From Ilumatobacteraceae bacterium (GTDB lineage Bacteria; Actinomycetota; Acidimicrobiia; Acidimicrobiales; Ilumatobacteraceae), in contig JAOBWK010000081.1 in the NCBI GenBank assembly GCA_025463305.1, positions 1 through 64,000 of the forward strand: DNA of 64,000 nucleotides. Direction: 5' to 3'. Numbering within the stretch: position 1 is the first letter of the stretch; every line of letters starts with the position of its first letter. The notes below the pieces were generated by a model, which saw only the letters and a program-made list of their open reading frames with translations, made no database searches and was not told the origin of the DNA. Positions 58,126 to 64,000 of the stretch are shown here, piece by piece. A program made the position numbers and the translations under genes.

Positions 58126-58953
58126 ATGCGGATGGCGAGACGCACCACGGTGACCGGGCGGGTCGACCAGGTCGTTGTCACGCGCTCCGGTGGTCGGCGG
58201 CTCGCCTGCGTTGCGGCGGCGGCCACGATGCTGCTCGTCGCGTGCGGCGGGACCGGCAAGGCCAGCGACACCACGCTCGGCAGCGGTCGACCCGTCGCGG
58301 CGTCCACCGTGCCACCCACCACCCAGGTCGCCGACGCATCCGACGATCCCATCGGCGGCGGCACGTCCACTGCGACCGTGCCGCCCGACCTCAGCGATCC
58401 GGTGGCCAAGACGCCGGCCACCACCATCGACCCCACCGCCACCACCGTGGCACCGGCGCCCACCACGACGGCCGCCGCCGGTGCAGCCGGCGCCTCGGCC
58501 ACGGCGGCGTCACTGCCCATCCCGATCGCCGTCCCGGTCGACAGCCGCGGCGACGAGCCGAAGATCCAGCTCGGCACGATCGAGATCCCCAAGATCGGGC
58601 TCAGCACCACGCTGTGGGAGGGCATCCGCCTCACCACCCTCGACCGCGGGCCCGGCCACTGGCCCGGCACGGCGATGCCCGGCCAGGTCGGCAACGTCGT
58701 CGTCGCCGGTCACCGGGTCAGCCACGACAAGCCGTTCCGCAACCTCGATCAGCTCGCGCCGGGCGATCAGGTGATCTTCACCACCTCCGACGGTCGCTTC
58801 GTCTACGAGGTCACGTCGACGGAGATCGTCACGCCCGACACGATCCGGATCATCGACCAGACCACCGACAAGACGGCCACGCTCTTCGCGTGCCACCCGC
58901 CGGGCTCCACCAAGGAGCGCATCGTCGTCCATCTGAACCTCGTCCAGACCTGA
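58126..58953 (+). CDS. Class E sortase-like protein with a lipoprotein signal
   Basis: A 275-residue exported sortase. Catalytic residues: H196 (VAGHRVSH), C256 (TLFACHPP) and R265 (KERIVVH). Instead of an N-terminal membrane helix it has a lipoprotein signal peptide: hydrophobic core then lipobox LVAC with C40, followed by GGTGKASDTT and a long Thr/Ala/Pro linker (about 45-145). It would therefore be held on the outer membrane face by lipidation. The apolipoprotein N-acyltransferase gene starts 47 bp downstream on the same strand. Its substrates are unknown. Confidence 0.85.
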   Translation: MRMARRTTVTGRVDQVVVTRSGGRRLACVAAAATMLLVACGGTGKASDTTLGSGRPVAASTVPPTTQVADASDDPIGGGTSTATVPPDLSDPVAKTPATTIDPTATTVAPAPTTTAAAGAAGASATAASLPIPIAVPVDSRGDEPKIQLGTIEIPKIGLSTTLWEGIRLTTLDRGPGHWPGTAMPGQVGNVVVAGHRVSHDKPFRNLDQLAPGDQVIFTTSDGRFVYEVTSTEIVTPDTIRIIDQTTDKTATLFACHPPGSTKERIVVHLNLVQT

Positions 58954-58985
58954 TCGCCGCCACCTCGGCCACTCGTCCGGGCGGG

Positions 58986-58991
58986 TAGCGT
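58986..58991 (+). promoter_or_regulatory. -10 element (TAGCGT) of lnt
   Basis: TAGCGT ends 9 nt before the ATG at 59001, the same hexamer and spacing as hemE. Confidence 0.4.
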
Positions 58992-59000
58992 CGCTGGCCT

Positions 59001-60548
59001 ATGTCCCGACCCCGTCGCCCCACCAAGCGGGCGTTCGTCGCCCTCCTCGGCGGGTTGCTGGTGGCGTTCTCGCTCCCGCCGTGGGGCATCTGGCCGCTCG
59101 CGTTCGTCGGCATCGCGGTGTTCGAGACGGCACTCACCGCCACGCCTGATCGCGGCACTCGGTTCCGCTACGGCTGGATGTTCGCGGCCGGCTGGCTCTT
59201 CCCGGGCATGGTCTGGATGTGGTTCCTCACCGCGCCCGGCTACATCCTCGCGACGGCGCTGTTCGCCACGTTCCACGGTCTCGCCGCACTCGTCTCACCG
59301 ACGGGCCGCTGGCGGGTGATCGGCCGTCCGGCCGCGCACACCCTCGCCGAGGCGCTGCGCTTCTGCTTCCCGTTCGGCGGCGTGCCGCTCGCCAGCCTCG
59401 CCGTCAGCCAGAGCGCCGGGCCGCTCGTCGGTGTCGTGCGCATCGGCGGTGCCGTCCTGCTGACGTGGATCACGTTCCAGATCGGGTTCGCGATCGCCGG
59501 GCCCTCCCCGTTCGTGCCCCAGTTCGCGCGCCGGAAGGGCACGCAGGCGCGCGGTGAATGGCACGGGGTGATCGCGCTCGGCGCCGTCGTGCTGACGCTC
59601 GTGATCGCGGCGCTCGCCCCCCAGGCTCATGCCACCGGCACATCGCTGAAGGTCGCCGTGGTGCAGGGCGGCGGGCCGCAGGGCACGCACGCGATCGATA
59701 CCGACTCGCGGCTGGTGGTGGAGCGGCACCTCGCCGCGACGCGCACGCTGCAGCCATCGGACCACCTCGACGTCGTCGTGTGGCCGGAGAACGTGATCGA
59801 CGTCGCCGACTTCGCCTCGAGCCCGGAGTTCGACGAGGTGGCCGCGGAGGCCCAGCGCCTCCATGCCACGTTCCTGGTCGGCGTCACCGAGGACAAGCCC
59901 GACAACCGCTTCACGAACGCGCAGGTCGTCGTCACCCCCGACGGGGACTACACCGACCGCTACGACAAGGTCCGCCGCGTCCCGTTCGGCGAGTACGTCC
60001 CGCTGCGCGGCCTGCTCGAAGCGCTCGGCGCGCCCACCAACCTCGTGCCACGCAACGCGATCGCCGGCACCCAGCCGGCGTTCCTCACGATCCCCGAGGG
60101 CGGCGCCGGCGGCACGAAGGTGGCCGTCGTCATCTCGTGGGAGGTCTTCTTCGGCGGCCGCGCCCGTGACGGCGTCAGCCACGGTGGTCAGCTGCTGATC
60201 AACCCCACCAACGGCTCGAGCTACACGTGGACCGTGCTGCAGAGCCAGCAGGTCGCGTCGTCGCGCCTGCGCGCGATGGAGACCGGGCGATGGGTTGCGC
60301 AGGCCGCCCCCACCGGGTTCTCGGCGTTCATCTCGCCCGACGGCGACGTCTACCAGCGCACGTCGGTGAGCGAACAGAAGGTGATCATCCGCTCGCTCCC
60401 GCTGCGCACGGGCAACACGTGGTACGTGTCGATCGGCGACAAGCCGTGGGTGGCGCTGGTGTTCGTGGTGTTCGCGATCGCGCTGGTCCGAAGCGGCTGG
60501 CGGCCTCGTCGCCGGGCAGCCGCGGTCACAGCTCCAGCATCACCGTGA
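59001..60548 (+). CDS. lnt: Apolipoprotein N-acyltransferase with Ser at the catalytic Cys site
   Basis: A 515-residue membrane enzyme. Six to eight hydrophobic segments (about 10-210) followed by the nitrilase-like domain (about 220-470) and a final helix. Lnt adds the third acyl chain to lipoprotein N-termini. Catalytic Glu and Lys are in place (E263 in VVWPEN, K323 in YDKVRRVPFGEYVP, matching E267 and K335 of E. coli), but the residue matching the nucleophile C387 is S379 in VVISWEVFF. It may be inactive, use Ser, or represent a lineage variant. No Ppm1 fusion is present. Confidence 0.85.
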   Translation: MSRPRRPTKRAFVALLGGLLVAFSLPPWGIWPLAFVGIAVFETALTATPDRGTRFRYGWMFAAGWLFPGMVWMWFLTAPGYILATALFATFHGLAALVSPTGRWRVIGRPAAHTLAEALRFCFPFGGVPLASLAVSQSAGPLVGVVRIGGAVLLTWITFQIGFAIAGPSPFVPQFARRKGTQARGEWHGVIALGAVVLTLVIAALAPQAHATGTSLKVAVVQGGGPQGTHAIDTDSRLVVERHLAATRTLQPSDHLDVVVWPENVIDVADFASSPEFDEVAAEAQRLHATFLVGVTEDKPDNRFTNAQVVVTPDGDYTDRYDKVRRVPFGEYVPLRGLLEALGAPTNLVPRNAIAGTQPAFLTIPEGGAGGTKVAVVISWEVFFGGRARDGVSHGGQLLINPTNGSSYTWTVLQSQQVASSRLRAMETGRWVAQAAPTGFSAFISPDGDVYQRTSVSEQKVIIRSLPLRTGNTWYVSIGDKPWVALVFVVFAIALVRSGWRPRRRAAAVTAPASP

Positions 60549-60990
60549 CCGGGCCGTCGTTGATGAGTGCGACTCGCATGTCGGTGCGGAACCGGCCCGT
60601 CGCGACCGTGGCGCCGAGCCGGCGGAGCTCGCCGACGACGAGCTCGATCAACGGCTCGGCCTGCTCGGGTCGCGCCGCACGGATGTAGCTCGGCCGCCGA
60701 CCGGCGTTGGTGTCGGCGTACAACGTGAACTGGCTGACGATCAGGATCTCGCGCGTCGTGTCGGCGATCGAGCGGTTCATCACGCCGGCCTCGTCGTCCA
60801 TCACGCGCAGGTTCCAGATCTTGTCGGCCAGCTTCCGTGCGATCGCCTCGGTGTCGTCGTGAGTGACGCCGACGAGCACGCACAGGCCCTGACCGATCTC
60901 ACCGGTCACGACCGTGGTGCCATCACCTTCACTGGCGGCTCCGTGCACCGTCACGCTCGCCGACCGCACCCGTTGCACCAGTCCTCGCAT
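60526..60990 (-). CDS. dtd: D-aminoacyl-tRNA deacylase
   Basis: A 154-residue DTD opening MRGLVQRVRSASVTV, with the catalytic-region motif VSQFTLYAD and the chiral-proofreading loop NDGPVTV close to the C-terminus (Gly-cisPro). It removes D-amino acids and glycine mischarged on tRNA. It overlaps the 3' end of lnt by 23 bp convergently. A CAACAT hexamer sits 6 nt upstream of the ATG. Confidence 0.95.
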   Translation of the reverse strand: MRGLVQRVRSASVTVHGAASEGDGTTVVTGEIGQGLCVLVGVTHDDTEAIARKLADKIWNLRVMDDEAGVMNRSIADTTREILIVSQFTLYADTNAGRRPSYIRAARPEQAEPLIELVVGELRRLGATVATGRFRTDMRVALINDGPVTVMLEL

Positions 60991-61025
60991 CCGACGATGT
61001 TGCCAGGTCGGTGATGTGAACCCGG

Positions 61026-61031
61026 CAGAAT
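61026..61031 (+). promoter_or_regulatory. -10 element (CAGAAT), likely leaderless promoter of the epimerase gene
   Basis: CAGAAT ends 6 nt before the GTG at 61038 (CGACGG between). Confidence 0.45.
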
Positions 61032-61037
61032 CGACGG

Positions 61038-61856
61038 GTGATCGAACTGCACTCGCCGCGAGGCTCCGCACCGGCCGCGGCCGCCGCCACATGCCTCGTC
61101 AGCCCCACCGACGGCGGCCGCATCGCCCAGCTCACCATCGACGGTCAGGACCTCCTCGTCGGCCGACCGGAGCCGGGTTCGGCGACACCGATGTCGTGGG
61201 GCAGCTATCCGATGACGCCGTGGGCCGGACGGGTGCGCCACGGTCGCTTCGAGTTCGACGGCCACCCGTACCAGCTGGAGATCAACCATCCGCCGCATTC
61301 GATCCACGGCACGGTGTTCCACCAGCCGTGGTCGGTGCGCGCCGCCGACGCCCACGCGGTGTCGATGACCTGCGCGCTCGGCGACCACTGGCCGTTCGGC
61401 GGTGTCGCCCACCAGCGGATCGAGCTCGGCGTCGACCACGTCACCTGCGTGCTCGGCGTGACGGCCGACGACCTGGCGATGCCCGCCCAGGTCGGCTGGC
61501 ACCCGTGGTTCGCCGAGCCCGACGACGAGCACGTCTCCTTCGCGCGGATGTACGAGCGAGACGCGGAGCACATCCCCACCGGCCGGCTCGTGCCGACGCC
61601 GCCCGGGCCCTGGGACGACTGCTTCGTCGACATGACCGCGCCGGTCCGCCTGGCCTGCGGGCCGTTCGACATCGCCATCACGAGCGACTGCTCGCACTGG
61701 GTCGTGTTCGATCAGCTCGCCCACGCGACCTGCGTGGAGCCGCAGAGCGGCCCACCCGACGGCTTCAACCTCGGCGGCTCACCGGCCGAGTTCGTCCGCC
61801 TCGAGCCCGGCGAATCCCTGCAGCGCACGATGACCATCAGCTGGACGCGGCGATGA
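61038..61856 (+). CDS. Aldose 1-epimerase (GalM-like) family protein
   Basis: A 272-residue galactose-mutarotase-fold protein. MTPWAGRVRHGRFEFDG, HSIHGTVFHQPW (His), QVGWHPWF (catalytic His) and CVEPQSGPPDGFNL (catalytic Glu) fit the family. It interconverts sugar anomers or hexose-6-phosphates; no sugar operon surrounds it, so the substrate is open. GTG start, leaderless; the stop overlaps the GNAT gene start. Confidence 0.85.
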   Translation: MIELHSPRGSAPAAAAATCLVSPTDGGRIAQLTIDGQDLLVGRPEPGSATPMSWGSYPMTPWAGRVRHGRFEFDGHPYQLEINHPPHSIHGTVFHQPWSVRAADAHAVSMTCALGDHWPFGGVAHQRIELGVDHVTCVLGVTADDLAMPAQVGWHPWFAEPDDEHVSFARMYERDAEHIPTGRLVPTPPGPWDDCFVDMTAPVRLACGPFDIAITSDCSHWVVFDQLAHATCVEPQSGPPDGFNLGGSPAEFVRLEPGESLQRTMTISWTRR

Positions 61857-62317
61857 TCAGGATCCACGTCGTCGGACGCGGCGACACGCCACTGGTGCTG
61901 GCCGCCGCCGACCTGTTCGACCATCCGCCGACGGTGGCGTGGACGGACACGTTCATCGCCAGCCCGATCCACCACCTCCTGCTCGCGTTCGACGACGACG
62001 CCTCGCCCGGGGTAGCGGTCGGCTTCGTCAGCGGTGTCGAGACGACGCACCCCGACAAGGGCACCGAGATGTTCCTGTACGAACTCGCTGTCGCCGAGCC
62101 GCACCGTCGACGCGGGATCGCCACCGCGCTCGTCGACGCGTTGGGTGCGGTCGCGCGCGAGCACGGCTGCTACGGGATGTGGGTCGCCACCGAGCCCGAC
62201 AACGCCGCCGCGCTCGCGACGTACGCCGGCGCCGGCGCCCTACCGACGGAGCCGGCGGTGATCCTGGCCTGGACGTTCACCGCGCCAGAACCGACGAACG
62301 AGGCCCCGGGCGGGTGA
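61853..62317 (+). CDS. GNAT-family N-acetyltransferase (AAC(3)-I-like)
   Basis: A 154-residue acetyltransferase. FLYELAVAEPHRRRGIATAL is the acetyl-CoA-binding motif A with RRxGIA, followed by MWVATEPDNAAALATYAGAG (motif B). The shape resembles the AAC(3)-I group of GNATs, but such genes are common in Actinobacteria with other substrates and resistance cannot be concluded. ATGA overlap with the epimerase gene. Confidence 0.85.
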   Translation: MIRIHVVGRGDTPLVLAAADLFDHPPTVAWTDTFIASPIHHLLLAFDDDASPGVAVGFVSGVETTHPDKGTEMFLYELAVAEPHRRRGIATALVDALGAVAREHGCYGMWVATEPDNAAALATYAGAGALPTEPAVILAWTFTAPEPTNEAPGG

Positions 62318-62350
62318 CGCCAGACGGGCTCCACGAGCGGCTCGGACAAG

Positions 62351-62367
62351 TGTCACACGGTGTGACA
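62351..62367. promoter_or_regulatory. Perfect 17-bp palindrome TGTCACAC-g-GTGTGACA
   Basis: Both 8-bp arms match exactly around one central G. The centre lies 71 bp upstream of the glycosyltransferase start, which is also its likely transcription start, a spacing typical for class I activators. The arms contain TGTGA/TCACA-like halves related to CRP/FNR sites but in the opposite order. The factor is unknown. Confidence 0.6.
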
Positions 62368-62415
62368 GGCGCGTGAAACGTTCGTGTCGGCTACCGGGGG
62401 GTAACGGGGCCGGGA

Positions 62416-62421
62416 TAGCGT
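62416..62421 (+). promoter_or_regulatory. -10 element (TAGCGT) of the glycosyltransferase gene
   Basis: TAGCGT ends 8 nt before the ATG at 62430; no ribosome site is seen between them. Confidence 0.45.
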
Positions 62422-62429
62422 CATCACCC

Positions 62430-63737
62430 ATGTCCGTTCACACCGGCCCTGGCCTCACGGACCCCAACGGGCCGCTGCGCATCGCCTACCTCACCTACCG
62501 CGGCAAACCGCACGTCGGTGGCCAAGGCGTCTACACCCGCCACCTCACCAAGGCGCTGGCCGACCTCGGCCACTCCGTGGAGGTGTTCGCCGGGCAGCCG
62601 TACCCGATCCTCGATGCGCGGGTGCCGATGCACAAGCTGCCGAGCCTCGACATCTTCAACGAGCAGTACCCGGGCCGGGTCCCGGCGTTCTGGGAGCTGA
62701 AGACGAGGGCGGACGTGCTCGAGACGGCGCAGTACCTCACCGGCACGTTCAGCGAGCCGCTCGCGTTCAGCGCCCGCGCCTACAAGGAGCTCAAGGGCCG
62801 CACCCACGACTTCGACCTCGTCCACGACAACCAGTGCCTCGGCTACAGCATCCTGCAGATCGAGAAGATCATCCCCACCATCGTCACGCTCCACCACCCG
62901 ATCACCAAGGATCGCGAGCTGGAGATGAGCCATGCGCCGAACTGGCGCAAGCGCCGCAGCGTCGGTCGTTGGTACAGCTTCGTGAAGATGCAGGGCCGCG
63001 TCGCCAGCCGCTTGCCGCGCATCGTCGTCGTCAGCGAGAACAGCATCAAGGACATTCACGCCGACATGGGCGTCAGCCTCGACCGGATGCGGCTCGTGCC
63101 CGTCGGCGTCGACCCGGACCTGTTCAAGCCGCTCCCCCACGTGTCTCGCGTGCCCGGCCGGCTGATCACCACGGCATCGGCCGACGTCGCGCTGAAGGGC
63201 CTGTCATACCTGCTCGAGGCGATGGCCAAGCTGCGCACCGAGCGGGACATCACGCTGACCATCATCGGCAAGCCGCGCCCTGGCCACAGCGACGATCTGA
63301 TCACCAAGCTCGGCTTGCGCGACCACATCGACTTCGTCAGCGGCGTCACCGACGAGCGCATCGTGGAGCTGTACGCCGAGGCCGAGCTGGCCGTCGTGCC
63401 GAGCCTGTACGAGGGCTTCAGCCTCCCCGCCATCGAAGCGATGTGCACCGGCACACCCCTGGTGGCCACCGACGGCGGCGCGCTGCCCGAGGTGACGGGC
63501 AAGGACGGCGAGACCGTGTTCCAGTGCAAGGCCGGCGACGCCGAGGGCCTGGCCGCGCAGATCCGCATCGCGCTCGACCACGACGAGCTGCGCGCCCGCA
63601 TCGGTGCCGCCGGGCGCGAGCGGGTCGTCGAGCGTTGGAGCTGGACGCACTGCGCCAAGCTAACCGTCGACCAGTACCGCGAGGTGCTGGCGATGCCGGA
63701 CAACCAGGCCAAGCTGCGCAAGAACGGCCGGATCTAG
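62430..63737 (+). CDS. Family 4 glycosyltransferase
   Basis: A 435-residue GT-B enzyme. N-terminal domain with GGQGVYTRHLTKAL (donor/acceptor loop) and VHDNQCLGY; C-terminal nucleotide-sugar domain with VPVGVDPDLFKP, TASADVALKGLSYLLEAM and the EX7E motif in YEGFSLPAIEAM. Retaining GT4 enzymes build cell-wall or capsular glycans, glycolipids or mycothiol; this one does not clearly match MshA or PimA. A methyltransferase gene follows 5 bp later, so the pair may modify one glycan. The promoter region has a strong palindrome, suggesting tight regulation. Confidence 0.88.
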   Translation: MSVHTGPGLTDPNGPLRIAYLTYRGKPHVGGQGVYTRHLTKALADLGHSVEVFAGQPYPILDARVPMHKLPSLDIFNEQYPGRVPAFWELKTRADVLETAQYLTGTFSEPLAFSARAYKELKGRTHDFDLVHDNQCLGYSILQIEKIIPTIVTLHHPITKDRELEMSHAPNWRKRRSVGRWYSFVKMQGRVASRLPRIVVVSENSIKDIHADMGVSLDRMRLVPVGVDPDLFKPLPHVSRVPGRLITTASADVALKGLSYLLEAMAKLRTERDITLTIIGKPRPGHSDDLITKLGLRDHIDFVSGVTDERIVELYAEAELAVVPSLYEGFSLPAIEAMCTGTPLVATDGGALPEVTGKDGETVFQCKAGDAEGLAAQIRIALDHDELRARIGAAGRERVVERWSWTHCAKLTVDQYREVLAMPDNQAKLRKNGRI

Positions 63738-63742
63738 AACCG

Positions 63743-64000
63743 ATGCTGACGATCCGCTTCGATCAACTCGGTCTGCAGCCCGGCGATCTCGTGCTCGACG
63801 TGGGTGCCGGCTTCGGCCGCCACTGCTTCGAGGTCGCCCGTCGCGGCGGTCGCGTCGTCGCGCTCGACTACGCCGCCGACGAGGTGGCCGCGACCCGCGC
63901 CACGATGGGCGGGATGGTGGATGCCGGCGAGATCTCCATCGACAACTACGTCGGCGTCCTGCAGGGCGACGCCACCCGGTTGCCGTTCGAGGACGGCACG
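63743..64000 (+). CDS. SAM-dependent methyltransferase, 3' truncated
   Basis: Eighty-six codons are visible before the window ends. VLDVGAGFGRHCFEVARRG is SAM-binding motif I, ALDYAADEV the acidic loop, and QGDATRLPFEDGT motif II/III of class I methyltransferases. It starts 5 bp after the glycosyltransferase stop and is probably in its operon. The target cannot be determined from this fragment. Confidence 0.88.
   Translation, partial: MLTIRFDQLGLQPGDLVLDVGAGFGRHCFEVARRGGRVVALDYAADEVAATRATMGGMVDAGEISIDNYVGVLQGDATRLPFEDGT

Noticed and set aside
56571..58694. A 707-codon open frame on the minus strand opposite hemY and the sortase
   Set aside because: Composition typical of antisense GC-rich DNA; the plus strand has clear FAD and sortase motifs.
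61853..62317. GNAT as an aminoglycoside resistance determinant
   Set aside because: Only general similarity to AAC(3)-I; it is chromosomal, coupled to an epimerase gene and shows no mobile-element context.
1..64000. tRNA, rRNA, riboswitches or other structured RNAs
   Set aside because: No cloverleaf-like or known riboswitch consensus was recognised by eye; short intergenic gaps leave little room. A covariance-model scan would be needed to exclude small RNAs.

Overview
The window looks like chromosomal DNA of a high-GC actinobacterium, most probably a member of the class Acidimicrobiia (Ilumatobacter-like). This is inferred from several things read in the sequence: a WhiB regulator beside a PdtaS-type kinase, an ArsA-like ATPase pair and a DUF3090/SCO1664/MSMEG_4193 trio shared with mycobacteria and streptomycetes, class E sortases, an F420-type enzyme, GTG and TTG starts, and secreted proteins ending in a repeated beta-rich module. 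No rRNA, tRNA, CRISPR array, prophage or insertion sequence is visible. Both ends of the window cut genes: an FrhB/FdhB-like F420 enzyme on the left and a methyltransferase on the right.

Layout. 0-10 kb: F420 enzyme fragment, esterase, type 5 uracil-DNA glycosylase, the phosphomutase-like/DUF3090/SCO1664 cluster, a secreted GH18 protein, etfBA and a lipid kinase. 10-15 kb: GDPD, WhiB, PdtaS-like kinase, two ArsA/GET3-like ATPases and DUF3107. 15-24.5 kb: a GlxA-type regulator, a DJ-1/PfpI protein and a secreted sugar-dehydrogenase-like beta-propeller, followed by a rearranged second copy of the last two (DJ-1 pseudogene, second beta-propeller) running up to mrp. A stray piece of the mrp 3' end marks the duplication junction. 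24.5-29.6 kb: a SufR-like regulator divergent from mrp, an AraC/DinB pair, TetR, a YedY-like molybdoenzyme and small membrane proteins. 29.6-36.6 kb: a complete, tightly overlapping System I cytochrome c maturation operon (ccmABCDEFGHI). 36.7-47.6 kb: class E sortase, enoyl-CoA hydratase, TetR, the giant Lhr helicase, a second SF2 helicase and a DtxR-type metalloregulator. 47.6-54.6 kb: lipoprotein, MerR, a frameshifted SnoaL gene, two SDRs, HelD, a glutathione-peroxidase-like protein and small proteins. 54.7-58.1 kb: hemE-hemH-hemY (coproporphyrin-type heme operon). 58.1-64 kb: a lipoprotein sortase beside an apolipoprotein N-acyltransferase, dtd, an aldose epimerase, GNAT, a glycosyltransferase and a methyltransferase.

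How the genes fit together. The heme operon and the ccm operon supply and attach heme for c-type cytochromes; etfBA feeds electrons from acyl-CoA oxidation; mrp with its probable Fe-S-sensing regulator serves cluster assembly; sortases, Lnt and the repeat-bearing secreted proteins belong to the cell surface.

The most unusual cross-cutting signal is promoter architecture. About twenty genes have a -10-like hexamer, usually TAGNNT, exactly 5-9 nt before the start codon and no usable Shine-Dalgarno sequence, which points to pervasive leaderless transcription. Other points of interest are a tandem duplication with a readable breakpoint, a probable ATA start codon, a triple start-codon repeat in front of hemH, and an Lnt with serine in place of the catalytic cysteine.
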